The notes under the pieces were generated by a model. It had not been told where the DNA came from and made no database searches. It saw only the letters and a program-made list of their open reading frames with translations. 43,104 nucleotides of DNA. Origin: Lachnospiraceae bacterium (lineage in GTDB: Bacteria > Bacillota > Clostridia > Lachnospirales > Lachnospiraceae). Each line of letters starts with the position of its first letter. The stretch's first letter is position 1. Positions 1 through 8,911 of this stretch are shown here, in pieces. The stretch is from positions 1 to 43,104 of the forward strand of contig JAJQIL010000132.1 of assembly GCA_021199235.1 (NCBI GenBank). Reading direction: 5' to 3'. A program made the position numbers and the translations under genes.

Positions 1-79
1 TGGGACATTTTCTCTTGTGGTATATAAGGACATTATCATAAATGGCCCATAATTTTAAAAAACGTTTGAAAAAAACTGG

Positions 80-108
80 TTGACAACTGGCGCGTCCTGT
101 AATATAAT
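80..108 (+). promoter_or_regulatory. Consensus sigma-A promoter of the tRNA cluster
   Basis: A perfect -35 box TTGACA (80-85) and a perfect -10 box TATAAT (103-108) are separated by exactly 17 bases. They lie about 55 bases upstream of the first tRNA and face it, as expected for a strong stable-RNA promoter. Confidence 0.9.
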
Positions 109-161
109 ACATTTCGCGTCAAGCGCCAGGACGCCTTGATTCGCTGATTGATTTATTGCTT

Positions 162-236
162 CGGGGTGTGGCTCAGCTTGGCTAGAGCGCCTGGTTTGGG
201 ACCAGGAGGTCGCAGGTTCGAATCCTGTCACCCCGA
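162..236 (+). tRNA. tRNA-Pro (UGG)
   Basis: Acceptor arms CGGGGTG and CACCCCG pair perfectly, with discriminator A at 236. The anticodon loop reads TTTGGGA with anticodon TGG, and the T arm carries GGTTCGAATCC. CCA is not encoded. First gene of the cluster, downstream of the 80-108 promoter. Confidence 0.95.
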
Positions 237-256
237 TCTCATCAGATATATATTTT

Positions 257-327
257 GCGGGTGTAGTTCAATGGTAGAACACCAGCCTTCCAAGCTGGAC
301 ACGTGGGTTCGATTCCCATCACCCGCT
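257..327 (+). tRNA. tRNA-Gly (UCC)
   Basis: Acceptor arms GCGGGTG and CACCCGC pair. The anticodon loop contains TCC and the T arm contains GGGTTCGATTCCC. It follows tRNA-Pro by 20 bases and is probably co-transcribed with it. CCA is not encoded. Confidence 0.95.
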
Positions 328-331
328 TTTT

Positions 332-405
<74 letters not shown>

Positions 406-459
406 TTTCCATTTATATCATTGATATACAGCAGACGGGGTTTGTTCCGTTTATCCTTA

Positions 460-608
460 TCTGAAAGAATGGAGTAACTATTAGAGACAGTACCTCACAC
501 TCGCTGCAAGGTACGTATGAAAATGTATATTCTACAGGAAAAAGTCCCATCGCGCAGCGATTTTAAATGGACTTTTTCCCGTAACTGTGAAGGCACTGAA
601 CAGTTATG
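460..608 (+). repeat. Composite intergenic repeat, copy 1, with a nested inverted repeat
   Basis: This lies between tRNA-Arg and tRNA-His. From left to right it holds a CTGAAAGAA...GTAACTATT lead, a hairpin with arms GTACCT (490-495) and AGGTAC (509-514), a TATGAAAATG tail, an inserted segment, and the palindromic part GTAACTGTGAAGG...CAGTTATG (581-608). The insert has 11-base perfect arms, GGAAAAAGTCC (537-547) and GGACTTTTTCC (569-579). Apart from this insert, the layout matches the copy at 8801-8893. Function unknown. Confidence 0.75.
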
Positions 609-621
609 GAATGGATATTAT

Positions 622-696
622 GGTGGGTATAGCGCAGCTGGTTAGCGCGCCAGATTGTGGCTCTGGAGGCCAAGGGTTCGAATCCCTTTATCCACC
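622..696 (+). tRNA. tRNA-His (GUG)
   Basis: Acceptor arms GTGGGTA (623-629) and TATCCAC (689-695) pair. An extra encoded G at 622 sits opposite discriminator C at 696, the hallmark G-1 of tRNA-His. The anticodon is GTG and the T arm contains GGGTTCGAATCCC. Confidence 0.95.
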
Positions 697-706
697 CTTG
701 TTTCTT

Positions 707-737
707 ATCCTGCATCGCGCACTGATGCAGGATTTTA
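707..737 (+). terminator. Rho-independent terminator-like hairpin after tRNA-His
   Basis: Perfect 9-base arms ATCCTGCAT (707-715) and ATGCAGGAT (725-733) are followed by a short T run. It sits only 9 bases before tRNA-Gln, so it may instead be a processing hairpin inside a longer tRNA transcript. No consensus promoter is visible between it and tRNA-Gln. Confidence 0.6.
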
Positions 738-745
738 TTCTATAT

Positions 746-817
746 TGGGCTATCGCCAAGCGGTAAGGCACAGGACTTTGACTCCTGGATTCGCCGGTTC
801 GAATCCGGCTGGCCCAG
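746..817 (+). tRNA. tRNA-Gln (UUG)
   Basis: Acceptor arms TGGGCTA and TGGCCCA pair, with discriminator G at 817. The anticodon loop contains TTG and the T arm contains CGGTTCGAATCCG. The U1-A72 acceptor end is typical of tRNA-Gln. Confidence 0.95.
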
Positions 818-868
818 CTTAGACCATTACGGTCGAACACATCCGTATTTTTTCACTGACGTTAGTTT

Positions 869-948
869 GCGGCCATGACGGAATTGGCAGACGTGCAGGA
901 TTTAGGTTCCTGTGGGAGACCGTGCGGGTTCGACTCCCGCTGGCCGCA
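869..948 (+). tRNA. tRNA-Leu (UAG)
   Basis: Acceptor arms GCGGCCA (869-875) and TGGCCGC (941-947) pair, with discriminator A at 948. The anticodon stem CAGGA/TCCTG encloses TTTAGGT, giving anticodon TAG for CUA codons. The extended variable arm expected of a class II tRNA is present. The last base is 12 bases from the stop of the convergent XRE gene. Confidence 0.95.
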
Positions 949-960
949 CTGTGTACATAC

Positions 961-1290
961 TCAATTTTGCGGCATGGACTGCCTTTTGCTCAGGATCATC
1001 TGCAGGATTTCCAGCTGGTCGTCGATTCTGAGCCGGGAAAATTCATCCAGCAGTACACGTTGTTCCTTACTTAATAGCCGGGATTCCACTCCCCGGATCA
1101 TGAAATCCAAGCTGACACTGTAAATTTCGGTCAGACGGATCATCACCTCCATCGGCGGCATTCTGGAACCGTTTTCGTAGTTACTATAGGTTTGCCGCTG
1201 TATGTTCAGAAGATCGCTGATTTCCTGTTGTGTATAATTTGCCTTTGTACGAAATTCCTTCATTTTTTTCATATAGATTCGCGTTTCCAT
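961..1290 (-). CDS. XRE-family helix-turn-helix regulator
   Basis: A 109-residue protein with one Cro/C1-type helix-turn-helix at about residues 10-64. Recognisable parts are the conserved YTQQEISDLLN stretch, the recognition helix around QRQTYSNYENG, and the following MPPMEVMIRLTEIYSVSLDF segment. The C-terminal 40 residues are charged and probably helical, and may mediate dimerisation. No enzymatic or ligand-binding domain is visible, so the targets are unknown. A GGAG motif eight bases upstream supports the start at 1290; an internal Met at residue 7 is possible. The gene converges on tRNA-Leu. Family assignment is firm; the regulon cannot be inferred from context. Confidence 0.85.
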   Translation of the reverse strand: METRIYMKKMKEFRTKANYTQQEISDLLNIQRQTYSNYENGSRMPPMEVMIRLTEIYSVSLDFMIRGVESRLLSKEQRVLLDEFSRLRIDDQLEILQMILSKRQSMPQN

Positions 1291-1501
1291 CTCATTTTCT
1301 CCGCAGGGTATTGAACCCCGATGCTGATTATTAAGTAGCTGCTCAAAGCTTTCACCAGCTGCTCGTTTTCCGGCGTCATAAGATAGAAACGAATGAAAAT
1401 CAAATAAGTTACAGGAAAATGGAATTGTTTTTAATTTAGTGCAAAAAATCTGTGCATTATCAGTGCGTTTTTACGGCTGTTCTTTCCTGCCTTATGGCTT
1501 T

Positions 1502-1945
1502 TCAGGCGAGACTCATGTTGGAATTGTGATAGGCGGGATTCCAGGTGACCTCTTCTCCGAACCAGTCCGGCAAAATGAAACTGTTTGCGGCCGATTCATC
1601 CGGAAATTCCACTTCGGCCATCTGCAGTCCGGAAAATTTTCCTTCAAAAAAATCGAGTTCGGCTTTCAGATCACCGGAAAGCGGGATGACATACCTTTTT
1701 TTCGTGAGAATATTGCCGTCCGCTTTGGGGAGCAGATGTGCGTATGCTTCGGCGGTGAGCGGCAGGTTGTATTCCTCGCGTACCATCATGCCGCTGCCCT
1801 TATAGGTCAGAATATAGTTCGTATCCTGTCTGCGAATGCGGATGACAGGGTCTGTGCACAGATAGGCCTGTTCGATCTGATGGCAGGGAAATGTCTCCAG
1901 ATCAGAAGGCAGGCTTTTGATCAGAAATTTTCTTTCAATCTCCAT
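1502..1945 (-). CDS. CYTH domain protein (triphosphate-binding phosphohydrolase family)
   Basis: A 147-residue protein beginning MEIERKFLI, the ExExK signature of the CYTH superfamily. Charged strands typical of the triphosphate tunnel follow (VIRIRRQ, YILTYKG, REEYNLPL, KKRYVIPL, KAELDFFEG, MAEVEFP). Family members hydrolyse inorganic triphosphate or thiamine triphosphate, or make cAMP. Short stand-alone bacterial members like this one are usually tripolyphosphatases, so that is my best guess; the substrate is not provable here. The ATG at 1945 has GAGG six bases upstream, whereas the in-frame GTG four codons earlier overlaps that motif, so 1945 is preferred. It is transcribed away from the DJ-1 gene. 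Confidence 0.85.
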   Translation of the reverse strand: MEIERKFLIKSLPSDLETFPCHQIEQAYLCTDPVIRIRRQDTNYILTYKGSGMMVREEYNLPLTAEAYAHLLPKADGNILTKKRYVIPLSGDLKAELDFFEGKFSGLQMAEVEFPDESAANSFILPDWFGEEVTWNPAYHNSNMSLA

Positions 1946-2103
1946 AGGAAGCCTCACTTTCTTTTTGCAATTATCTGCAGATGATTACAGTTTAGCATAA
2001 CTTTTCTCATTGGAAAAGGAGGAATCGTATTGATTTTGCCGGAAGCGTCTGATAAACTATGAGCAACACATTTATAAAAAAACAAAGGCGGGTGTTGAAA
2101 ATT

Positions 2104-2652
2104 ATGGCAGAAGCATATGTGTTTTTGGCAGATGGTTTTGAAGAGATTGAAGGACTTACAGTTGTTGATCTGCTGCGCAGAGCAGGTATTGAGACGCAGA
2201 TGGTTTCTGTGATGGAAGGAAAGGACATCATTGGAAGCCACGGAATTGAATTGAAAGCTGATCTGACATTCGATGAAATTGACGCAGCTGCGGTGCAGCT
2301 GTTTGTGCTGCCGGGAGGTATGCCCGGAACGAAGTATCTTGCTGCTCATGAGGGCCTTGCGGCTCTTTTGAAAGAGCAGTCTGCTGCGGGAAAGAAGATT
2401 GCAGCAATCTGTGCGGCTCCCAGTGTGCTTGGCGGACTTGGGCTTCTGAATGGAAGGACAGCTACAAGCTATCCGGGATTTGAAGGACAGCTGGCCGGGG
2501 CTGCGGTCACGATGAACCCGGTGGAGATATCCGGTAATGTTACGACCAGCCGTGGTATGGGTACCGCGATTCCGTTCGGATTGGCTCTTGTAGCGCAGAT
2601 GAGAGACCAGAATACTGCGGACCGGCTGTCGGAAAGCATTATTTACAGATAA
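2104..2652 (+). CDS. DJ-1/PfpI family protein
   Basis: A protein of about 182 residues from the DJ-1/ThiJ/PfpI class of the glutamine amidotransferase-like superfamily. The N-terminal strand AYVFLADGFEEIE carries the conserved Glu that partners the nucleophile. The nucleophile elbow is AAICAAPSVL with its Cys, and LPGGMPG is the oxyanion-loop motif. Relatives act as glyoxalase III or deglycase-like enzymes, or as oxidative-stress chaperones; which applies is unknown. The family fold starts at MAEAYVF, favouring 2104. An in-frame ATG at 2059 would add 15 basic residues and is preceded by an unusual short reading frame (see findings). It sits upstream of tig with its own transcription unit likely. 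Confidence 0.85.
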   Translation: MAEAYVFLADGFEEIEGLTVVDLLRRAGIETQMVSVMEGKDIIGSHGIELKADLTFDEIDAAAVQLFVLPGGMPGTKYLAAHEGLAALLKEQSAAGKKIAAICAAPSVLGGLGLLNGRTATSYPGFEGQLAGAAVTMNPVEISGNVTTSRGMGTAIPFGLALVAQMRDQNTADRLSESIIYR

Positions 2653-2683
2653 AAAAGGTCTGGTATTTTTAACAGCGCTGTGA

Positions 2684-2689
2684 TATACT
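2684..2689 (+). promoter_or_regulatory. Probable -10 box upstream of tig
   Basis: TATACT preceded by TGA resembles an extended -10 element, about 140 bases upstream of the tig start. The -35 region at 17 bases (TGGTAT) is poor, so the call is tentative. Confidence 0.4.
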
Positions 2690-2765
2690 ATGCAAATGAC
2701 TGCATATGGGAAAAGAAGGTTTTCCCGGTGAAAAGAGCGCGGCGACCGGAGAAAGTGAATGCCGC

Positions 2766-2792
2766 ATAACTGTGAAGGTACTGAACAGTTAC
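2766..2792 (+). repeat. GTAAC-type palindromic repeat upstream of tig
   Basis: An ATAACTGT left arm and an ACAGTTAC right arm enclose GAAGGTACTGA. It matches the right half of the composite repeat at 8866-8892 except for the first base and the tail. It lies in the leader of tig, 35 bases before the start codon, so it may form a hairpin in the mRNA. Confidence 0.75.
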
Positions 2793-2826
2793 AATGCCGC
2801 AAAGAATCAAGGAGGAATACGGTACA

Positions 2827-4185
2827 ATGAGTGTACAGGTAGAAAAACTGGAAAAGAATATGGCAAAGCTTACGATTGAGGTTCCGGCAGAGGAATTTAT
2901 CGCTGCACTGGATAAGGCATATCAGGCAGAAAAGAATAAGATTAATGTCCCCGGCTTCCGCAAGGGCAAGGCTCCGCGAAAGATGATTCAGAAGCTTTAT
3001 GGCGCGGGGGTATTTTTTGAGGACGCTGCGAACCGCGTGATCAATGCATCCTATCCGAAAGCAGCGGATGAATGCGGGGAGACGATCGTATCCCGTCCGA
3101 GTATTGGTGTTGAGCAGATTGAAGAAGGCAAGCCGTTTATCTTTACTGCGGAAGTAGCGCTGAAGCCGGCTGTGACGCTGGGTGAATACAAGGGCCTTGA
3201 GGTCGAAGTGACGCCGGTTGAGGTATCTGAGGAAGAAGTAGATGCAGCAATCGAAAAAGAGCGGGAGCAGAATTCGCGTGAGATCGATGTGGATGACCGT
3301 CCTGTAGAAAATGGCGATAAGATCATGCTTGATTTTGAGGGATCCATTGACGGAGTTCCGTTTGACGGTGGCAAGGGTACGGATTATCCGCTGACGATCG
3401 GTTCCGGAAGTTTCATTCCGGGATTTGAGGAGCAGCTGATCGGCACATCCATCGGTGAGGAGAAGGATGTTATTGTGACTTTCCCGGAGGATTATCAGGC
3501 TGAGGAGCTTCAGGGAAAGGAAGCGGTATTTAAATGCACTGTCAACGCGATCACTGTGAAGGAGATGCCGGAACTGGATGATGAGTTCGCGCAGGATGTC
3601 TCGGAGTTTGATACCTTTGAGGAGTACAAAAATGACATCCGGGCTAAGCAGCTTGAAAAGAAACAGGAAGAGGCGAGACGTGCAAAACAGAATAAAGCCG
3701 TAGCAAAAGCTGCGGAGAATGCGGAAATGGAGATTCCGGAGCCGATGATCGACGAGCAGATCGAGCGTATGACGGAAAATATGTCGAACCAGCTTCGTCA
3801 GCAGGGGATTACGCTGGAACAGTATATGCAGTTCATGGGTATGACGCCGGATGCGTTGAAGACGCAGCTTCGTCCGGATGCTGTGAAACGGATTCAGAAT
3901 TCTCTCGTGCTTGAGGCGGTAGCTGAGGCTGAGAACATTGAGATCAGCGATGAGCGGCTGGATGAGGAAATCAAAAAGATGGCGGAATCCTATCGGATGG
4001 AGTTTGATAAACTGAAGGAACTGATGGGCGATTATGAGACCGAACAGATGAAGAACGATCTGGCAGTTCAGGCTGCGGCGGATCTGATCACAGATGCGGC
4101 GGTAGAAGTAGAGACTGTGGAAGAGCCGGAAACAGCGGACGACAACGTTGAAGAGGTTTCAGCGGAAGCGCCGGAAGCGGAGTAA
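2827..4185 (+). CDS. tig: Trigger factor, ribosome-associated chaperone and peptidyl-prolyl isomerase
   Basis: A 452-residue protein with the standard three-part layout. The N-terminal ribosome-binding domain contains GFRKGKAPRKM, the signature loop that docks on ribosomal protein L23. An FKBP-type isomerase domain around residues 150-240 includes GDKIMLDFEGSIDGVPFDGG and IPGFEEQLIG. A helical C-terminal chaperone domain follows and ends in a Glu-rich tail. It binds nascent chains at the exit tunnel. The start at 2827 has AGGAGG 9 bases upstream; an ATG at 2794 would add 11 residues without a good ribosome-binding site. It heads the tig-clpP-clpX-lon-ysxC group common in Firmicutes. Confidence 0.97.
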   Translation: MSVQVEKLEKNMAKLTIEVPAEEFIAALDKAYQAEKNKINVPGFRKGKAPRKMIQKLYGAGVFFEDAANRVINASYPKAADECGETIVSRPSIGVEQIEEGKPFIFTAEVALKPAVTLGEYKGLEVEVTPVEVSEEEVDAAIEKEREQNSREIDVDDRPVENGDKIMLDFEGSIDGVPFDGGKGTDYPLTIGSGSFIPGFEEQLIGTSIGEEKDVIVTFPEDYQAEELQGKEAVFKCTVNAITVKEMPELDDEFAQDVSEFDTFEEYKNDIRAKQLEKKQEEARRAKQNKAVAKAAENAEMEIPEPMIDEQIERMTENMSNQLRQQGITLEQYMQFMGMTPDALKTQLRPDAVKRIQNSLVLEAVAEAENIEISDERLDEEIKKMAESYRMEFDKLKELMGDYETEQMKNDLAVQAAADLITDAAVEVETVEEPETADDNVEEVSAEAPEAE

Positions 4186-4269
4186 AGAGGCGGCCGGACC
4201 GCCAGAATACAGGTTTTAAAAGTAACTGACTAATAATACACAGAATTGCATCTAAGGGGGATGAGCAGT

Positions 4270-4851
4270 ATGAGTTTTGTACCTTATGTCATTGAGCAGA
4301 CAGGTCGGGGTGAACGCTCCTACGATATTTATTCGAGATTGCTTAAGGATCGTATCATTTTCCTGGGAGAGGAAGTGACGGATGTAAGTGCGAACCTGAT
4401 CGTCGCACAGCTTCTGTTTCTGGAATCGGAGGATCCGAATAAAGACATTCACCTTTACATCAACAGTCCCGGCGGTTCTGTTTCTGCGGGTATGGCAATT
4501 TACGATACGATGCATTATGTAAAATGTGATGTTTCTACAATCTGCATGGGTATGGCGGCAAGCATGGGAGCATTTCTGCTGGCTGGCGGTCAGAAAGGCA
4601 AGCGGTTTGCACTTCCGAATTCGGAAGTAATGATTCATCAGCCGTCCGGCGGAGCACAGGGACAGGCAACGGATATCAAGATCATAGCGGATAAGATTCT
4701 GCAGACCAAAAAGAAGCTGAATGAAATGCTTGCGGAGAACACCGGGCAGCCATTCGAGGTGATCGCGGCCGACACGGAGCGGGATAACTGGATGACGGCT
4801 GAAGAAGCAAAGGCATATGGACTGATCGACGAAGTAGTTACTTCCAGATAA
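4270..4851 (+). CDS. clpP: ATP-dependent Clp protease proteolytic subunit ClpP
   Basis: A 193-residue serine peptidase that forms the tetradecameric chamber fed by ClpX. The catalytic triad is visible as Ser98 in GMAASMGA, His123 in MIHQP and Asp172 in ADTERDNWM, at the standard spacing. [11 protein letters not shown] forms the substrate-binding strand and oxyanion region. The start [10 protein letters not shown] at 4270 gives a usual-length protein and places the AAGGGGG motif at 4254-4260 at 9 bases. The upstream ATG at 4261 abuts that motif and the TTG at 4246 precedes it, so both are unlikely. Directly downstream is its unfoldase gene clpX. Confidence 0.97.
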   Translation: MSFVPYVIEQTGRGERSYDIYSRLLKDRIIFLGEEVTDVSANLIVAQLLFLESEDPNKDIHLYINSPGGSVSAGMAIYDTMHYVKCDVSTICMGMAASMGAFLLAGGQKGKRFALPNSEVMIHQPSGGAQGQATDIKIIADKILQTKKKLNEMLAENTGQPFEVIAADTERDNWMTAEEAKAYGLIDEVVTSR

Positions 4852-4947
4852 CAGAACACCGGTGTTGGAATTCAGAAACGGGATGATACTGGACAGTTAC
4901 GAAACCGGGAAATAATCAAAGGCGGAGACATAATCAGAGGTGAAGAT

Positions 4948-6237
4948 ATGCCGGGAAAATTGATTGAGAAAGTCAGATGCTCTTTCTGCAACAAGACAGA
5001 GGATCAGGTACGTAAGCTGATCGCAGGCCCGAATGGGGTGTATATCTGCGATGAATGTATAGATATCTGCGCGGAGATCGTGGAAGAAGAGCTGGCGGAG
5101 GAGTATCCTGGAGATGATCCGGATGCGATTAATCTGCTTAAGCCGGCTGAAATCAAAGAATTTCTGGATGAATACGTGATTGGCCAGGATGCCGCGAAGA
5201 AAGCTTTGTCTGTGGCCGTTTATAATCATTACAAGCGGATTACCAGTGGAAAGTATCTGGATGTGGAGCTTCAGAAGAGCAATATCCTGATGCTGGGGCC
5301 GACCGGATGCGGGAAAACACTGCTTGCGCAGACGATGGCCAGACTTCTGAATGTTCCGTTTGCGATCGCGGACGCAACTGCATTGACGGAAGCAGGATAT
5401 GTCGGCGAGGATGTGGAGAATATTCTGCTGAAGATCATTCAGGCTGCAGACTATGATATCGAAAAAGCAGAGCACGGTATTATTTATATCGATGAGATTG
5501 ACAAGATTACCCGTAAGTCAGAGAACGCTTCAATTACCAGAGATGTCTCGGGCGAGGGTGTGCAGCAGGCTCTTCTGAAGATTCTGGAGGGGACGGTTGC
5601 ATCTGTGCCCCCTCAGGGCGGGAGAAAGCATCCGCATCAGGAGCTGCTGCAGATTGACACGACAAATATTCTGTTTATTTGCGGCGGCGCGTTTGAAGGA
5701 CTGGATAAGATCATTGAGTCCCGCATGGATCGTAAGGGGATCGGATTTGGCTCAGAGCTGACGCAGAACAGCGAGCGAAATGTCGGCGAGGTTCTGAAGC
5801 AGGCACTGCCGGAGGATTTTATCAAGTTCGGCATGATTCCTGAATTTATGGGGCGTGTGCCTGTGGTTGTTTCTCTGGAGGAGCTGGATCGCGATGCTCT
5901 GATCCGTATACTGACAGAGCCGAAGAATGCGATCATCAAGCAGTATCAGGGACTTTTCAGCCTTGATGATGTGGAGCTTACCTTTACACCGGAGGCAATC
6001 GAGGCAATTGCAGACCGCACGATCAAACGAAAGACAGGTGCGAGAGGCCTTCGGGCGATCATGGAGACAGCGATGATGGATATCATGTTTAAGATTCCGT
6101 CAGACAGTACGATAGCAACCTGCCAGATTACAAAAGATACTATTGAAGGGGATGGCGAACCGGAGCTGACGTATCGTACGGACGGCCTGACTCCCAGAAG
6201 AAAACGCAGATTTGGATTTGTGGAGGCTTCAGCCTGA
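4948..6237 (+). CDS. clpX: ATP-dependent unfoldase ClpX
   Basis: A 429-residue AAA+ unfoldase that recognises tagged or native substrates and threads them into ClpP. The N-terminal zinc-binding domain has Cys11, Cys14, Cys34 and Cys37. Walker A is GPTGCGKT (117-124), the pore loop is GYVG (150-153), and Walker B is IIYIDEID (178-185). The ribosome-binding site AGAGGTG lies 5 bases before the ATG. The length is normal and all ATPase motifs are intact. The 96 bases between clpP and clpX contain CTGGACAGTTACG, a fragment of the intergenic palindromic repeat. Confidence 0.97.
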   Translation: MPGKLIEKVRCSFCNKTEDQVRKLIAGPNGVYICDECIDICAEIVEEELAEEYPGDDPDAINLLKPAEIKEFLDEYVIGQDAAKKALSVAVYNHYKRITSGKYLDVELQKSNILMLGPTGCGKTLLAQTMARLLNVPFAIADATALTEAGYVGEDVENILLKIIQAADYDIEKAEHGIIYIDEIDKITRKSENASITRDVSGEGVQQALLKILEGTVASVPPQGGRKHPHQELLQIDTTNILFICGGAFEGLDKIIESRMDRKGIGFGSELTQNSERNVGEVLKQALPEDFIKFGMIPEFMGRVPVVVSLEELDRDALIRILTEPKNAIIKQYQGLFSLDDVELTFTPEAIEAIADRTIKRKTGARGLRAIMETAMMDIMFKIPSDSTIATCQITKDTIEGDGEPELTYRTDGLTPRRKRRFGFVEASA

Positions 6238-6292
6238 GAGACAAGGGGCAGGTATAAAACGGTAAGAACCTGTTAGAACCTGAGAGACAGAT

Positions 6293-8752
6293 ATGGGAGA
6301 TATTGTAAGAACTTTGCCGGTGCTGCCGCTGCGCGGACTGACTGTATTCCCGACAATGATCGTCAGTTTTGACATCAGCCGGGAGGCATCTGTCCGTGCA
6401 GTTGAGGCGGCTATGGGGGCAGATCAGATTATATTTTTAGTGACGCAGAAAGACCCGGATACCAGTAATCCGGGTCTGCGAGATTTATACCGGATCGGGG
6501 TAGCCGCGAAGGTTTTGAATGTGGCGAAGCTTCCGAAGCAGCTGGTGCGCATACGTGTGGAAGGAATCTCACGCGGATGTCTGTGTCCGGATGTGCCGGA
6601 GAATCAGCTGCTCATGGATGCGGGCTGTGGAGCTGAGATTGGGCAGAAGGTTCCGGTTGAAGACGTGACAGTGCCTGGCAGCGGAATGACGGCGGTTCCG
6701 GAAATTCAGGCAGATTCGCAGAAGACATCCGCCGGTGACAGCCCGAAAGAGGAATATCTGCAGGCACGGGTCGCTCTGCTGGAGGATGAAACGGCGGATT
6801 ATGACGAAATCCTCTGGGAGGCATTGACGCGGGGACTGAAGGATCAGCTGAAGCGGTACGGGCAGCTTAATCAGAAGTTTGGTAAGGAGACGGTTCCCAG
6901 GCTGCTTGGAATGAACGATCTTGAAAAACTTACGATGACGGCCTGCGTACATATCCCGCTGCATTATGAAAGACGACAGAAGCTCCTTGAGGCGAAGAAT
7001 GTGCTGGAGCGATGCGATCTGTTAAGCACTTTTATTGTGCGTGAGATCGGCATTCTGGAAGTGCAGAATGAGATTCAGCAGAAGGTAAAAGCGCGTGTGG
7101 ATAAGAACCAGCGCGAATATGTTCTGCGGGAGCAGGTGCGCGTGATTCAGGAGGAGCTTGGCGAAGATACGCTTCTCGCGGATGTGCGTCACTATGAGGA
7201 GGCTGCCCAAAAGCTTGACGCGCCGGATGCGGTGAAGGAGAAGATCCGCAGGGAAGCGGAGCGGCTGAAAACGGTCGGCTCAAATTCCGCGGAGAATCCT
7301 GTGATCCGCAGCTATGTGGAGACGCTGCTGGAACTTCCGTGGGACAAAGCTTCCCATGACAGTCACGATCTGAAAAAGGCGCGGAAAATTCTGGATGAAG
7401 AACACTATGGTCTGGAAAAGGTGAAGGATCGCGTTCTGGAATTTCTGGCGGTACGCGCTCTGACAGAAAAAGGCGACAGCCCGATCATCTGTCTGGTAGG
7501 ACCGCCCGGGACGGGAAAAACCTCTATCGCTCAGTCTATCGCCCGCGCTCTGGACAAGAAGTTCGTGCGGATCAGTCTGGGCGGCGTGCGGGACGAGGCG
7601 GAAATTCGCGGTCATCGGCGCACCTATGTCGGTGCGATGCCGGGGCGGATTGCGGACGGCCTGAAGCAGGCCGGTGTCAAAAATCCGCTGATGCTTCTGG
7701 ATGAGATTGACAAGGTGAGCAGCGATTACAGGGGAGATACTTCATCGGCACTTCTGGAGGTGCTGGATTCCGAGCAGAATTACCGTTTCCGCGACAACTA
7801 TGTGGAACTGCCGCTTGATCTGTCGGAAGTGATGTTCCTGGCAACAGCGAACGATACACACACAATCCCGAGACCGTTGCTTGACCGGATGGAGATCATC
7901 GAAGTGACGAGTTACACGGCGAATGAGAAGCTGCATATCGCACGGGAACATCTGATGAAAAAACAGCTCACACACAATGGGCTTAAAAAGAATCAGCTGA
8001 CGATCACAAAGTCTGCGATGATGTCGGTGATCGAAGGATATACAAAGGAAGCCGGCGTCCGACAGCTGGAGCGCAGGATCGGTGAGATCTGCCGGAAAGC
8101 GGCGAGAGAGATTCTGGAGGACGGCGCGGATTCGGTGAAAGTGACAGAGCGGAATCTGGAGCATTATCTCGGACGAAAGCACAGTTCCATCCTGAAACGG
8201 AATAAAAAGAATGACATTGGAATTGTGCGCGGACTGGCGTGGACGAGTGTGGGCGGGGATACCCTGCAGATCGAGGTGAACACGATGCCGGGGAAAGGAG
8301 AATTCTTACTGACCGGCCAGCTTGGCGACGTGATGAAAGAGTCGGCCCGGACGGCGATCAGTTATGTGCGCTCACTCGGTACGGAATATAAGATTGATCC
8401 GGAATTTTTTACGAAGAATGATATACATATTCACATTCCGGAAGGAGCAGTGCCGAAGGACGGACCGTCGGCAGGTATTACGATGGCGACGGCGATTCTC
8501 TCCGCAATCACACGCATTCCGGTCCGTGCGGATGTGGCAATGACCGGAGAGATTACCCTGCGCGGACGGGTACTCGCGATCGGCGGGCTCAAAGAAAAGC
8601 TTCTTGCCGCGAAACAGGCCGGGATTACGACGGTGCTGGTGCCTGCTGAAAATAAAGCGGACATTGCGGAGATTCAGGATGAAATCAAGGACGGGCTGAA
8701 CCTGAAATATGTCAGCACGATGCCGGAAGTGCTGGAAGCGGCGCTGGCATAA
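6293..8752 (+). CDS. lon: ATP-dependent protease La (Lon)
   Basis: An 819-residue single-chain AAA+ protease of the LonA type. An N-terminal substrate-recognition domain is followed by a coiled region, the ATPase with Walker A GPPGTGKT (403-410) and Walker B MLLDEIDK, and a protease domain with the Ser726/Lys769 dyad in PKDGPSAG and LKEKLLAAK. It degrades misfolded and regulatory proteins in the cytosol. The N-terminal domain carries a low-complexity insertion around residues 125-160, rich in Ser, Gly and Thr, where close relatives usually have a short loop; this is probably a surface linker. It follows clpX by 55 bases and is probably co-transcribed with it. Confidence 0.96.
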   Translation: MGDIVRTLPVLPLRGLTVFPTMIVSFDISREASVRAVEAAMGADQIIFLVTQKDPDTSNPGLRDLYRIGVAAKVLNVAKLPKQLVRIRVEGISRGCLCPDVPENQLLMDAGCGAEIGQKVPVEDVTVPGSGMTAVPEIQADSQKTSAGDSPKEEYLQARVALLEDETADYDEILWEALTRGLKDQLKRYGQLNQKFGKETVPRLLGMNDLEKLTMTACVHIPLHYERRQKLLEAKNVLERCDLLSTFIVREIGILEVQNEIQQKVKARVDKNQREYVLREQVRVIQEELGEDTLLADVRHYEEAAQKLDAPDAVKEKIRREAERLKTVGSNSAENPVIRSYVETLLELPWDKASHDSHDLKKARKILDEEHYGLEKVKDRVLEFLAVRALTEKGDSPIICLVGPPGTGKTSIAQSIARALDKKFVRISLGGVRDEAEIRGHRRTYVGAMPGRIADGLKQAGVKNPLMLLDEIDKVSSDYRGDTSSALLEVLDSEQNYRFRDNYVELPLDLSEVMFLATANDTHTIPRPLLDRMEIIEVTSYTANEKLHIAREHLMKKQLTHNGLKKNQLTITKSAMMSVIEGYTKEAGVRQLERRIGEICRKAAREILEDGADSVKVTERNLEHYLGRKHSSILKRNKKNDIGIVRGLAWTSVGGDTLQIEVNTMPGKGEFLLTGQLGDVMKESARTAISYVRSLGTEYKIDPEFFTKNDIHIHIPEGAVPKDGPSAGITMATAILSAITRIPVRADVAMTGEITLRGRVLAIGGLKEKLLAAKQAGITTVLVPAENKADIAEIQDEIKDGLNLKYVSTMPEVLEAALA

Positions 8753-8800
8753 ATGCAGAGGCTCCTTTTAGCGGTCGGCAGGATGATTCTGCGCGATTGT

Positions 8801-8893
8801 TCTGAAAGAAAGGAGATACTATTCAGAACAGTACCTCGCACTTGTTGCGAGGTACGTGTGAAAACGTAACTGTGAAGGTACTGAACAGATACG
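8801..8893 (+). repeat. Composite intergenic repeat, copy 2 (most compact full copy)
   Basis: This begins with a TCTGAAAGAAAGGAG lead and ACTATTCAGAACAG. A perfect hairpin follows, with 10-base arms GTACCTCGCA (8831-8840) and TGCGAGGTAC (8846-8855) around CTTGT. Then come GTGTGAAAAC and the palindromic part at 8866-8892. It occupies most of the lon-ysxC spacer and would be in the ysxC leader if the genes are co-transcribed. The same order of parts is seen at 460-608, and the left half at 36245-36313. Confidence 0.8.
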
Positions 8894-8911
8894 AAGGGAG
8901 AAACATACGGC

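Noticed and set aside
1269-1379. 36-codon frame on the - strand (MTPENEQLVKAL...) overlapping the XRE start
   Set aside because: No ribosome-binding site and overlap with a well-supported gene; possibly remnant coding sequence, but not supportable.
1439-1984. 181-codon + strand frame opposite the CYTH gene
   Set aside because: It is antisense to a protein with clear family motifs and has no domain of its own.
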